Below, in pieces: positions 6,672 through 13,397 of a DNA stretch of 22,290 bases; the stretch's first letter is position 1; the number at the start of each line of letters is the position of its first letter. The DNA is from Filifactor villosus (GTDB taxonomy: Bacteria; Bacillota; Clostridia; Peptostreptococcales; Filifactoraceae). The notes beneath the pieces were generated by a model that had not been told where the DNA came from, made no database searches, and worked only from the letters and a program-made list of their open reading frames with translations. The position numbers and the translations under genes are program-made. The stretch is taken from NCBI RefSeq assembly GCF_042652965.1, contig NZ_JBHSHL010000028.1, positions 1-22,290 of the forward strand, given 5' to 3'.

Positions 6672-6700
6672 TTGCCCTTTCACTCTACATATGGTATAAT
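6672..6700 (+). promoter_or_regulatory. Promoter of the KTSC-domain gene
   Basis: TTGCCC at 6672-6677, 17-bp spacer, TATAAT at 6695-6700 with extended -10 TGG. It points right towards the gene at 6743 and begins only a few bases from the divergent start at 6666. Confidence 0.75.
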
Positions 6701-6742
6701 ATATTTGTATTGCCTACTATATATAGAAAGGAGGTGATCAAT

Positions 6743-6949
6743 ATGATTATGCAACCTGTTTCTTCCAGTAATTTAGTATCCGTTGGGTACGACAAACCAT
6801 CGCGCACCCTCAGAATACAGTTCAATTCAGGCACTTATGACTACTATGATGTCCCTGAATATGTTTATAACGGATTGATGGCAGCCGCATCCAAAGGAAG
6901 TTATCACGCATCGTATATTAAAAATTCATATCGCTATTCTAGGATTTAG
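6743..6949 (+). CDS. KTSC-domain protein, on the opposite strand within the lytic operon
   Basis: A 68-aa protein that is one KTSC domain: VSSSNLVSVGYDKPSRTLRI, then FNSGTYDYYDVPEYVYNGL and the KGSYHASYIKNSYRYSRI end. An upstream ATG at 6710 is in frame, but the ATG at 6743 follows a perfect AAGGAGGTGAT site and starts where the domain does. KTSC domains are found alone or fused to phage and nucleic-acid enzymes; the biochemical role is unsettled. It has its own promoter and is transcribed against the lytic operon. The last 11 bases overlap the end of a gene on the other strand. Confidence 0.9.
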   Translation: MIMQPVSSSNLVSVGYDKPSRTLRIQFNSGTYDYYDVPEYVYNGLMAAASKGSYHASYIKNSYRYSRI

Positions 6950-7100
6950 ACGGAATCCCAAAAACGGACTCTTCCACTCTTATTCCATCCGCAGATATCA
7001 CAACGGATACATGAGGGTGGAAGTGTTCTTTTAATTCTTCCAAAATTGGCTTACATAACTCTGCCAGCTTTTCGTAATCTCTCATTTCTGTTGATTTCAT
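6939..7100 (-). CDS. Small conserved-type phage protein, first full gene of the lytic transcript
   Basis: A 53-aa gene too short for most ORF calls. The ATG at 7100 has AGGAGG 8 bases upstream. The protein begins MKSTEMRDYEKLAELCKPIL and continues LKEHFHPHVSVVISADGIRV to a GIPSKS end. The pattern of a helix, an NPHT/HPHV-like turn, a beta hairpin and a terminal GIP is familiar from small Firmicute phage proteins of unknown function (from memory). It ends tail to tail with the KTSC gene (11-base overlap) and would be the first complete gene read from the lytic promoter near 7268. Confidence 0.78.
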   Translation of the reverse strand: MKSTEMRDYEKLAELCKPILEELKEHFHPHVSVVISADGIRVEESVFGIPSKS

Positions 7101-7132
7101 TCTTTTCGCCTCCTGTTTGCAGATCCTTTTCT

Positions 7133-7174
7133 CTAATTTAGCATTTCCAACACCCTGACTCCTTTATCTACCAA
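7133..7174 (-). CDS. Possible 13-codon leader peptide
   Basis: TTG at 7174, 7 bases after a strong GGAGG (7182-7186), opens a frame for MVDKGVRVLEMLN and stops at 7133, 32 bases before the next gene's start. The site is too good to ignore, but 13 codons cannot be validated by sequence alone. It may be a leader peptide or the relic of a longer gene. Confidence 0.3.
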   Translation of the reverse strand: MVDKGVRVLEMLN

Positions 7175-7244
7175 ATAGCCACCTCCTTTTTTCTCTCTGC
7201 CAACTAAAATGCAAAATTTTTGGGTTGAAAGTCTATATTTTTGG

Positions 7245-7250
7245 TATAAT
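7245..7250 (+). promoter_or_regulatory. Probable repressor promoter (extended -10)
   Basis: TATAAT preceded by TGG (7242-7244). The only TTG-type -35 (TTGAAA, about 7225-7230) is at 14 bp, too close, so this would rely on the extended -10 or an activator. Expected start near 7257. It faces the lytic promoter head on, and an 8-base direct repeat TTAAGTTA (7250-7257, 7262-7269) lies between them. Confidence 0.55.
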
Positions 7251-7274
7251 TAAGTTAATTTTTAAGTTACTTGT

Positions 7275-7303
7275 ATTATAGCAAGAAATTTCTTGTTTGT
7301 AAA
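7275..7303 (-). promoter_or_regulatory. Lytic (early) promoter of the prophage
   Basis: On the minus strand: TTTACA (7303-7298), 17-bp spacer, TATAAT (7280-7275) with extended -10 TGC. The start should be near 7268, reading left through 7100-6939, past the oppositely oriented KTSC gene and into the regulator, transposase and MuB genes. The whole spacer is filled by the dyad at 7282-7295, so a protein bound there would block polymerase directly. Confidence 0.78.
7282..7295. promoter_or_regulatory. Operator O1 in the lytic promoter spacer
   Basis: A perfect 14-bp palindrome, CAAGAAATTTCTTG, of the form AAGA-N4-TCTT, lying between the -35 and -10 of the lytic promoter. Likely site for the repressor encoded at 7341. 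Confidence 0.72.
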
Positions 7304-7310
7304 TACAAAA

Positions 7311-7326
7311 ATAAGATTTTTCTTAT
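7311..7326. promoter_or_regulatory. Operator O2 upstream of the lytic promoter
   Basis: An inverted repeat, ATAAGA-TTTT-TCTTAT, sharing AAGA-N4-TCTT with O1. The two centres are 30 bp apart, close to three helical turns, so dimers on both would sit on the same DNA face and could contact each other. It is also in the repressor's 5' untranslated region, 15 bp before its start codon. Confidence 0.68.
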
Positions 7327-7340
7327 AGAAAGGGATAGTT

Positions 7341-8090
7341 ATGAAGGATAAAGTTTTACTTCGCTTATTGGATGCAATAAAAGAAAAGAACTTGAATGAG
7401 AAAGACCCTTTGATTTCATGTGGTATAAACACAAATCTGTTTGTAGATTGGAAGAAAAAGGCTAGAGAAGGAAAGGTTATGTACCCTTCCTATGACAAAA
7501 TCGCTAAGTTATCTACATTTTTAGGCCTTTCCCTAAATTATGTAATATTCGGAGAGGATCGAGAGCAAGAAAAATCTTATTTTCCTCCTCAGTTTTCCGA
7601 GAAAAATAGAGCAGAACTAGAACTATATATAGAGTTTTTAAACTATCGAGAAAAACAAAATTACGACGAAACGAAAGAAGAATATACACTAACCCCTAAA
7701 AAAGAAGAGGTTCGAACAAAACAAATCCCCATTCTCGGAGAAACAGCAGCAGGAAGTCCCAAACTTATGGATGCCCCTTATTACAGCGAAGACGAACTGA
7801 TTGAAGTTCCTGAAAGTTCAAAGGCAAATTACGCACTCCGAGTACGTGGCGATTCTATGGAGCCAGAGATTAAAGATAATCAGATCATTTTCATAAAAGA
7901 GCAGCCCTACGCCGAAAACGGGCAGATAGTTGTCGTAGCTACCGATCTTGATACTATCACCTGCAAAAGATTCTATAAGTTTCACAACAAAATAGAACTT
8001 CGATCTATCAATCCATTTTACAATCCCATTATCATAAAAGCCGAGAACTCCGAAAACTTCCGAATAATCGGAATGGTAATTGACGCTTGA
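7341..8090 (+). CDS. Prophage repressor, self-cleaving S24 (LexA/CI) family
   Basis: A 249-aa protein. Residues about 1-75 form a helix-turn-helix region (ISCGINTNLFVDWKKKAREG, then YDKIAKLSTFLGLSLNYVIFG). Residues about 75-125 are a charged linker. Residues about 128-249 are an S24 peptidase domain with an Ala137-Gly138 cleavage site (ETAAGSP), nucleophile Ser172 (RGDSMEP) and general base Lys209 (ITCKRFY). Such repressors cut themselves when RecA is activated by DNA damage, so the prophage should be SOS-inducible, unlike Mu, whose repressor is not of this type. AAAGGG lies 6 bases before the ATG. A terminator follows. It should bind O1 and O2 and so control the lytic promoter and its own synthesis. 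Confidence 0.93.
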   Translation: MKDKVLLRLLDAIKEKNLNEKDPLISCGINTNLFVDWKKKAREGKVMYPSYDKIAKLSTFLGLSLNYVIFGEDREQEKSYFPPQFSEKNRAELELYIEFLNYREKQNYDETKEEYTLTPKKEEVRTKQIPILGETAAGSPKLMDAPYYSEDELIEVPESSKANYALRVRGDSMEPEIKDNQIIFIKEQPYAENGQIVVVATDLDTITCKRFYKFHNKIELRSINPFYNPIIIKAENSENFRIIGMVIDA

Positions 8091-8096
8091 TCTTTC

Positions 8097-8143
8097 AAAA
8101 AAAAAACCGACTAGAAATTTTTTCTCTTTCATAGTCGGTTTTT
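8097..8143 (+). terminator. Terminator after the repressor gene
   Basis: An A run, stem CCGACTA (8106-8112), 18-base loop, TAGTCGG (8131-8137), then six T. The A/T runs extend the stem and allow it to work in both directions, but it directly follows the repressor stop at 8090. Confidence 0.88.
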
Positions 8144-8294
8144 TATTTCAATACTTCTTTCATAATCTTTCATACTCAAAAACAGAACTTTTATTCCCTT
8201 CAAAGGACTACTTAAAACCCACTTTTTTCACCCTATGTTTTTTATGCCTTTTTTTCGAAAACTCTAGCCCGTTTTTCGCCTTCCTTTATCCATT

Positions 8295-8410
8295 TTTGTC
8301 CACTTGCCTTTGTCCACTTGATTTTTCTATCGTTAATTTTTCGTTGGAATTTCAAAAGAATTCCAAGTGGACAACTTTTTTGTCGAAAAACACATTTGTC
8401 CACTTGGAAT
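8295..8410. repeat. Four TTGTCCACTTG repeats with competing hairpins
   Basis: The 12-mer TTTGTCCACTTG occurs at 8295-8306, 8309-8320 and 8395-8406, and CAAGTGGACAA (inverted) at 8364-8374. The last two copies form a perfect 15-bp stem (8360-8374 with 8396-8410). The left arm of that stem can instead pair with TTGGAATT at 8344-8351 (8-bp stem, 7-base loop), so two mutually exclusive hairpins exist. The core TTGTCCACT differs from the DnaA box TTATCCACA at two positions. Confidence 0.72.
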
Positions 8411-8415
8411 GTCAT

Positions 8416-8424
8416 TTATCCACA
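8416..8424 (+). other. DnaA box-like site 1
   Basis: Perfect TTATCCACA (8416-8424), just right of the TTGTCCACTTG repeats. The sequence is certain; binding by DnaA here is inferred. Confidence 0.5.
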
Positions 8425-8785
8425 ACTTCACTTTGAATACCTCCAGTCTTATTACCACTCTATCTTTCCCAATCTTTCATAACATCTTTCAAAATGTAAC
8501 GCCCGTCTTTCAAAAATCTTTCACACTTTCCGCCGATCTTTCACACCCTCAACCGCCTAATATGTAACCTGCTGCATCTCCTCATTAACCCCTATGTAAT
8601 CCCACCATACCAACCCTTTCACATCCTCGCCCTCTTCATGACGATTCCGAAACCTTTCCCGCTCCTTCCCGCTTCATATCGCCCGACCGAAACCCTCCCG
8701 AAAGATCCCCTACATCATTTTGAAAGATTTTTGAAAGGCAAAAACCCTGTTTTGAAAGTTTGAAAGATAAAAAAAGAGCCTTGAC

Positions 8786-8794
8786 TTATCCACA
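8786..8794 (+). other. DnaA box-like site 2
   Basis: A second perfect TTATCCACA (8786-8794), in the same orientation as site 1 and 370 bp away. Confidence 0.5.
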
Positions 8795-8949
8795 GCCAAA
8801 CCTCTTTAAAAATCCATTTTTCACTTTGCACGTACTTGGCAAAACTTTTTTGATACAAACCTTAAACACATTGGAAAGACGACATTTCCCGCCTTTTCTC
8901 GCCTTTCCTCACACCTTTTATATTGCCATCTATCCTGAAAGATTACAAT

Positions 8950-8985
8950 CCCCTTGGAAAGATTTAGTTCCAAGGGGTCCTTTTT
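8950..8985 (+). terminator. Orphan rho-independent terminator (plus strand)
   Basis: CCCCTTGGAA (8950-8959), 8-base loop, TTCCAAGGGG (8968-8977), then TCCTTTTT. A perfect 10-bp GC-rich stem followed by T residues on the plus side only. No rightward gene ends here. It may belong to a gene cut off by the phage insertion, to an unrecognised RNA, or act as an insulator against rightward transcription into the glycan operon. Confidence 0.75.
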
Positions 8986-9159
8986 CTAAGATCCATATCG
9001 TCATTCCAAGTTTTTGTAAATGGAGCAGCTCTGATATCTTTTCATACCAATGTTTTTGAACAGAAAAAACACCTTCATCCGGCATAATCTTCCACCTTCT
9101 CCTCATCCATCGCTATGGAATAATACCAAAACACTTCCTTATATTCCACTCTGGAATCT

Positions 9160-9182
9160 GTATAAATAAAGTTTATTTATAC
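9160..9182. repeat. Perfect AT-rich dyad across the rfbB stop codon
   Basis: Two 11-base arms around one central base, perfectly complementary, spanning the TAA of rfbB. A second small dyad, ATTCCA-ctc-TGGAAT, lies at 9142-9156. Neither has a T run on the minus side, so they are at most a weak terminator or mRNA 3'-end protection for the operon. Confidence 0.5.
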
Positions 9183-10219
9183 ATCTTCTCGTAGTACTCC
9201 ATATACTCCCCGGAAGTTACCTTCTGCATCCATTCCTCATTGTTCAAATACCAACGGATCGTTTCTGCAATACCCTCCTCAAAGGTATAAGACGGCGCCC
9301 ATCCGAGTTCTGTCGTTATCTTCGTATTGTCAATCGCATACCTTCGATCATGCCCCGGTCTGTCTTTTACATATTCGATGAGATCCTCCTGTTTATCCAA
9401 GGTTCGCACAATAAGTTTTACAATTTCAATATTCGCCTTCTCATTGTTTCCACCGATGTTATATACTTCTCCGTTTCTTCCTTTGTGAAGTACAATATCG
9501 ATAGCCTCACAATGGTCCTTCACATGGAGCCAATCTCTGATCTGCATCCCGTCTCCATATACAGGAAGTTTTTTGTCCTTCTTGCAGTTATGAATCATAA
9601 GGGGTATCAACTTCTCAGGAAATTGATAGGGTCCGTAGTTATTCGAACACCTTGTAATATTCATAGGTAAGGCAAACGTCTCATGATATGCACGAACCAT
9701 CAGGTCCGCTCCCGCCTTGGATGCCGAATACGGACTGTTGGGTGCAAGTGCGGTAGTTTCACTAAACATCCCTTCCTTCCCCAAAGCTCCGTACACCTCA
9801 TCCGTTGAGACTTGAAGATACTTCACCCCTTCTTTGTACTCCCTCGAATACTTATCTTCCGGGTGCAACTTCCAAAACTTCTTTACAGTATCCAATAATG
9901 CCTGCGTTCCAAAAACATTTGTCTTCAAAAATATTTCCGGGTTCTCAATACTTCGATCCACATGGGACTCCGCTGCAAAGTTTACTACCATATCGATATC
10001 ATAGTCCCGGAACAACCTTTCCAGAAGTTCTCTATCGGCAATATCGCCTTTCACGAACACATAGTTCGGATGATCTTCGATACTTCTTAAATTCTCGAGG
10101 TTTCCTGCGTAGGTCAACGAATCCAAATTAATAATATGATAATCGTATTTTTCCAACATCAACCTTACAAAATTGGAACCGATAAATCCCGCTCCTCCTG
10201 TAACCAATACCGTTTTCAT
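9173..10219 (-). CDS. rfbB: dTDP-glucose 4,6-dehydratase
   Basis: A 348-aa extended SDR enzyme that converts dTDP-glucose to dTDP-4-keto-6-deoxyglucose, the branch point of deoxysugar synthesis. NAD site TGGAGFIGS (7-15), catalytic T139-D140-E141 (STDEVYG) and Y164xxxK168 (SPYSASKAG) are all present, with SNNYGPYQFPEKLIPLMI further on. The frame is also open from a TTG two codons upstream, but the ATG at 10219 has GGGAG at the right distance. It is the last gene of the operon, 42 bases after rfbA. Here it most likely feeds a 2,6-dideoxyhexose rather than rhamnose, since no rfbD is present in the window. Confidence 0.96.
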   Translation of the reverse strand: MKTVLVTGGAGFIGSNFVRLMLEKYDYHIINLDSLTYAGNLENLRSIEDHPNYVFVKGDIADRELLERLFRDYDIDMVVNFAAESHVDRSIENPEIFLKTNVFGTQALLDTVKKFWKLHPEDKYSREYKEGVKYLQVSTDEVYGALGKEGMFSETTALAPNSPYSASKAGADLMVRAYHETFALPMNITRCSNNYGPYQFPEKLIPLMIHNCKKDKKLPVYGDGMQIRDWLHVKDHCEAIDIVLHKGRNGEVYNIGGNNEKANIEIVKLIVRTLDKQEDLIEYVKDRPGHDRRYAIDNTKITTELGWAPSYTFEEGIAETIRWYLNNEEWMQKVTSGEYMEYYEKMYK

Positions 10220-10261
10220 AGTCAAGACTCCCTTTCAAAGATTGGAGATAGATCCTCTCCT

Positions 10262-11143
10262 CTATAAAATCTCTATCTCTTCATTACCGATTCGTTGCAA
10301 ATATCGACCGTAATCCGACTTCATAAGAGGCTCCGCCAAGGTCAAAAGTTGCTCTTTTTTGATATAGCCTTTTCGGAAGGCGATCTCCTCGATACAGGAT
10401 ACATACAGACCCGTTCTCTTTTGAACCGTATGCACAAAATTCGCCGCCTCCAGTAAACCGTCATAAGTTCCGGTATCAAGCCAAGCCATCCCTCGACCGA
10501 ACAGCTCCACCTTCAGCTGTCCCTTCCTCAAATACTCCTCGTTTACCGCCGTTATCTCAAGCTCCCCGCGTTTTGAAGGTTTTATATTTTTGGAGATCTC
10601 AACTACCTCATTGTCATAAAAATATAAGCCCGGTATCGCATAGTTGGACTTGGGTTTTTCCGGTTTTTCCTCCAAAGACAACACGTTCCACTGCTTGTCG
10701 AATTCCACGACACCAAATTCACTCGGATTGCTCACATAGTAGCCGAATATCGTGGCGCCTTCCTCATTGTTTCGCGCCTTAGCCAACATCTCGGAAAATC
10801 CCCGTGCATAAAAAATATTATCTCCGAGTACCAAACAAACACGGTCCTTACCGATAAAATGTTCTCCGATAATAAAGGCTTCTGCCAAGCCTCTCGGTTT
10901 TTCCTGTATCGCATAATTTATGCTCAAACCGTAACTTTCTCCGCTTCCAAGCAGCTCTTGGTACAGATGGATATCCTTGGGTGTAGAAATGATCAAAATA
11001 TCTCGAATACCTGCTAACATCAAGGTAGATAACGGATAATAGATCATAGGCTTATCATAAATAGGCACGATTTGTTTCGAAATAGTCTTGGTGATCGGAT
11101 ACAATCTTGTACCCGATCCCCCTGCAAGTATAATTCCTTTCAT
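10262..11143 (-). CDS. rfbA: Glucose-1-phosphate thymidylyltransferase
   Basis: A 293-aa enzyme making dTDP-glucose from glucose-1-phosphate and dTTP. It has the nucleotidyltransferase signature LAGGSGTRLYPIT (6-18), SKQIVPIYDKPMIYYPLSTL, VCLVLGDNIFY with the metal-binding Asp, and EEKPEKPKSNYAIPGLYFYD. Length and sequence are typical of RmlA. The ATG has GGAGAG 5 bases upstream. Together with rfbB it supplies the activated sugar for the other dTDP-sugar genes of this operon. Confidence 0.96.
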   Translation of the reverse strand: MKGIILAGGSGTRLYPITKTISKQIVPIYDKPMIYYPLSTLMLAGIRDILIISTPKDIHLYQELLGSGESYGLSINYAIQEKPRGLAEAFIIGEHFIGKDRVCLVLGDNIFYARGFSEMLAKARNNEEGATIFGYYVSNPSEFGVVEFDKQWNVLSLEEKPEKPKSNYAIPGLYFYDNEVVEISKNIKPSKRGELEITAVNEEYLRKGQLKVELFGRGMAWLDTGTYDGLLEAANFVHTVQKRTGLYVSCIEEIAFRKGYIKKEQLLTLAEPLMKSDYGRYLQRIGNEEIEIL

Positions 11144-11255
11144 CTGATCTCTCCAATCATAATTTTTATATTATGCATCATCCTCAAACTTATAGCATAG
11201 ATATCGAGGTCTCTCAGTTATTGCATCTCCAAACAATTCCATAAAAACATCTACA

Positions 11256-12425
11256 CTATCTGCAATACTTTTCCTTTAATACCTCGTATTTTATAAGTGT
11301 CATATCGATGATCAGATCCATATTGTAATACTTATAGTCTGCAAGACGACCACACAGAAATAAATTCTTATACCGCTTAGATTCCTCCACATACCGATCA
11401 AACAACTCTAAGTTTTCTTTGTTCACAACAGGATAATAAGGAAGATTGCCCTTTTCCGCGTCTTTATTGTATTCATAAGGATATTCATATGCGATCGTAG
11501 AATACTCTCCTTGAGGTTGACCGTTTATCTTATTGTGCTCCGTAATCCTCGTGTACTCTACATCCGGAGAAGGGCAGGAGACAATGTGTGTGGGTAAGAT
11601 GGAAGTTGTTTTTTGACTTTCGTATACAAACTCCAAAGACCTGTAAGGAAGTTTTCCGTACTTGTAGTCAAACAACTCATCAATGGCACCGGTAAATACC
11701 AACACATCATACTCCTCGCCATCATAGAGAACAATTTCATGTTCGTCGTCAAAACGAATATGATCTATGGCATTGGTATTTAATTCAATTTCGATATTGG
11801 GATGATTCAAAAGATTTTCAAAGAGTTTTGTATATCCGTACTTTGGAATATATTGAAAATCAACATCCAAGTACCTCTCTTCATAGTTCAATCGCATCTT
11901 TACCCTATCCAAGACGCTCCTGTCCAATTGTTCGGGTTTTAGATTCCACTGCTTAGCCGTATAAGTCTTATATGCCTTCTCATATAACAGATTTCCGTAG
12001 TCACAAATATCTTCGTCTTCATGGCTTATCAGTTCAAAAATAGATACGTTATGTCGTCCTTCAAATGCAGATCTGAACTTTTTTAGCAAGGAAGAAGCTT
12101 TTTTCGCACCCACCAGTTGTTGCATCGTCATATAGTTGAAGGGTAGACTCACATATTTGCCGTCTATATGACTTAACAACTTCACGGAGAAAGGAACTAA
12201 TTCCGTATATTTTTCCAAAAATTCGATTACATGGTACTTGTCCGTATTAATCAAATGAGGACCGTATTTGTGAACCAGGACCCCGTACTCATTGTAATAG
12301 TCATACATATTCCCTGCAATATGAGGTCTTTGCTCTATCATTCTTACTTTGATATTTTCTTCTTCCGCCAGTTTTCTGGCAATGATACCACCTGAATATC
12401 CCGTTCCCACAACCAAAGCTTTCAT
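11256..12425 (-). CDS. glf: UDP-galactopyranose mutase
   Basis: A 389-aa flavoprotein interconverting UDP-galactopyranose and UDP-galactofuranose. The FAD-binding N-terminus VVGTGYSGGIIARKLAEE (5-22) is followed by IEQRPHIAGNMYD and the HKYGPHLINTDK block. NLKPEQLDRSVLDRVKMRLN and the C-terminal GRLADYKYYNMDLIIDMTL also match the Glf family. It implies that the surface glycan contains galactofuranose. GGAG lies 7 bases before the ATG. About 110 non-coding bases separate it from rfbA. Confidence 0.95.
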   Translation of the reverse strand: MKALVVGTGYSGGIIARKLAEEENIKVRMIEQRPHIAGNMYDYYNEYGVLVHKYGPHLINTDKYHVIEFLEKYTELVPFSVKLLSHIDGKYVSLPFNYMTMQQLVGAKKASSLLKKFRSAFEGRHNVSIFELISHEDEDICDYGNLLYEKAYKTYTAKQWNLKPEQLDRSVLDRVKMRLNYEERYLDVDFQYIPKYGYTKLFENLLNHPNIEIELNTNAIDHIRFDDEHEIVLYDGEEYDVLVFTGAIDELFDYKYGKLPYRSLEFVYESQKTTSILPTHIVSCPSPDVEYTRITEHNKINGQPQGEYSTIAYEYPYEYNKDAEKGNLPYYPVVNKENLELFDRYVEESKRYKNLFLCGRLADYKYYNMDLIIDMTLIKYEVLKEKYCR

Positions 12426-12485
12426 ACTTCAACTCCATCCAATATACAATATTTGACGCTGTTACTGATCAAAAAATCAAGAAAG

Positions 12486-13397
12486 TTATCTCTTCTTAAT
12501 CCAGTTTACAGTATTTAATATACTTTCCTTAAAATCACTACAAGGGCTAAAGCCCGTATCCTTCCTAAGAGAAGTTCTGTCTATCCTCTCATAGTCAATA
12601 TTGACCGTATCACTGTATACTCCGAGTTTCAGCTCAACATTAGGATTTACTATATCCCTAACATTTTCAACGATCTCTCTAAACGTCAAAAGGGTTTCGT
12701 GTCCCAGATAGTAGGTTTTTTGATTCAGCCCCTTTTCACCAATCGCCAATAAGCCTTCGACAATATCTTCGATATAGATCCAGTCATACAAAAAATTTCC
12801 TTCCACCAAATCAGGACTTTTCCCTTGAAGAAGATTGGTCAAGAGAACATTGGGCAACATCTTAGACGTATCACCCTCGCCATATGAATTCGCGATTAAA
12901 GCAACATTAATGTCTATCCCCTTTTGATAAGCTATTGTTTTACAGATCATTTCAGAAGCTAATTTGGCTGTACCGTAGATGCAAGTATATCGGGGTGCTA
13001 TTCCTGATTTTCCGAAATAATTTATTGTTTCAAGGACATTCACCGTACTCGCCATAACAAACTTCTTAGACTCAGATCTTATCGCTAAATCAAGGGCGTC
13101 TGCAGAATAAATGGAGTTATTCATCTGCAATTTATAATCTTTAAAAGGCGCTCCAAATGTTCCTTCCCATGCTAAATGATAAAACACATCGACATCACCG
13201 CTCAGACGACTTTCATCGATATTCGAATAACCCTTCAAATCCGCCTCTACAATTGAAATCAGAGGATCATCTTTAAATTCATCCATCTTTTTACAATCTC
13301 TAACAATTGCAAAGACTTCTATTTTCTTCTCCAAAAGTTTTTTAGTCAAAGCTTTTCCGATAAAGCCACTCGCCCCTGTTACAACAACTTTCTTCAT
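12486..13397 (-). CDS. SDR-family NDP-sugar reductase, probable 4-ketoreductase of the dideoxysugar pathway
   Basis: A 303-aa extended SDR with NAD(P) motif TGASGFIG (7-14), VFYHLAWEG (71-79), catalytic S117/T118 and Y141xxxK145 (YGTAKLASE). It fits neither GalE nor RfbB closely. Members with the YHLAW.G pattern include sugar C-4 reductases such as CDP-abequose synthase. The start overlaps the stop of the epimerase gene by 4 bases. Since the operon has every other step of a dTDP-2,6-dideoxyhexose pathway, it is the natural candidate for the last one, reduction of the C-4 ketone. Fold certain; substrate inferred from context. Confidence 0.78.
   Translation of the reverse strand: MKKVVVTGASGFIGKALTKKLLEKKIEVFAIVRDCKKMDEFKDDPLISIVEADLKGYSNIDESRLSGDVDVFYHLAWEGTFGAPFKDYKLQMNNSIYSADALDLAIRSESKKFVMASTVNVLETINYFGKSGIAPRYTCIYGTAKLASEMICKTIAYQKGIDINVALIANSYGEGDTSKMLPNVLLTNLLQGKSPDLVEGNFLYDWIYIEDIVEGLLAIGEKGLNQKTYYLGHETLLTFREIVENVRDIVNPNVELKLGVYSDTVNIDYERIDRTSLRKDTGFSPCSDFKESILNTVNWIKKR

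Larger units (their letters stand above)
1..8143. mobile_element. Mu-like transposable prophage, early/regulatory end (partial)
   Basis: The order S24-type repressor, Ner/Cro-like regulator, MuA-type transposase, MuB-type ATPase, then many small tightly packed early genes is the hallmark of the left end of Mu-like phages, here in mirror image. The repressor is transcribed rightward towards the phage end and the lytic operon leftward out of the window. The right limit given is the repressor terminator, a minimum. The true terminus should lie between about 8143 and 9160, before the host rfbB gene. It was not identified because the other phage end, needed to compare terminal sequences, is outside the window. 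The left part continues beyond base 1. Confidence 0.88.
8091..8962. repeat. Phased array of TCTTTC motifs with one orientation switch
   Basis: Exact TCTTTC starts at 8091, 8124, 8155, 8165, 8463, 8473, 8485, 8506, 8517 and 8537. Its reverse complement GAAAGA starts at 8700, 8722, 8762, 8874, 8937 and 8957. Near matches fill gaps (8525, 8733, 8754). Most copies extend to ATCTTTCA(A). Within clusters the spacing is 10-12 bp or about twice that, so the copies fall on one face of the helix. All left copies point one way and all right copies the other, switching around 8545-8700. Candidate transposase-binding region of the phage end, or another multi-site protein-binding locus. Confidence 0.7.
8144..9172. 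other. About 1 kb without a convincing gene; prophage-host boundary region
   Basis: No frame here has both a good start site and protein-like composition. The plus strand is pyrimidine-rich, and the open frames at 8080-8436, 8367-8567 and 8760-9059 read as low-complexity F/S/T/L runs. Contents: the TCTTTC array, the TTGTCCACTTG repeats, two DnaA box-like sites, an orphan terminator (8950-8985) and two dyads just before rfbB. The phage terminus and its short target duplication should be inside this stretch but cannot be fixed without the other end or an empty-site sequence. Confidence 0.75.

Noticed and set aside
8295..8794. Region considered as the chromosomal replication origin
   Set aside because: Two perfect and four weak DnaA-like boxes, but no dnaA, dnaN, rnpA or similar neighbours and no clear AT-rich unwinding element. 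Only noted as DnaA box-like sites.
8091..8962. Array considered as a CRISPR
   Set aside because: Units are 6-10 bp with irregular gaps and change orientation; no 25-40 bp repeat with uniform spacers and no cas genes nearby.
8080..9059. Plus-strand frames at 8080-8436, 8367-8567 and 8760-9059
   Set aside because: Low-complexity F/S/T/L-rich products of a pyrimidine-rich strand, no good start sites, and they run across repeats and the repressor terminator.
8930..9085. 51-aa minus-strand frame starting MPDEGVFSVQKHWYEKIS, with AAGGTGG upstream
   Set aside because: The start site is fair and the product looks protein-like, but it runs through the perfect terminator stem at 8950-8977 and two repeat copies. 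Kept as a weak possibility, not annotated.
11171..11242. 23-codon minus-strand frame (MELFGDAITERPRYLCYKFE...) between glf and rfbA
   Set aside because: No ribosome binding site. It could be the tail of a decayed gene or a small out-of-frame extension past the glf stop, but nothing supports translation.
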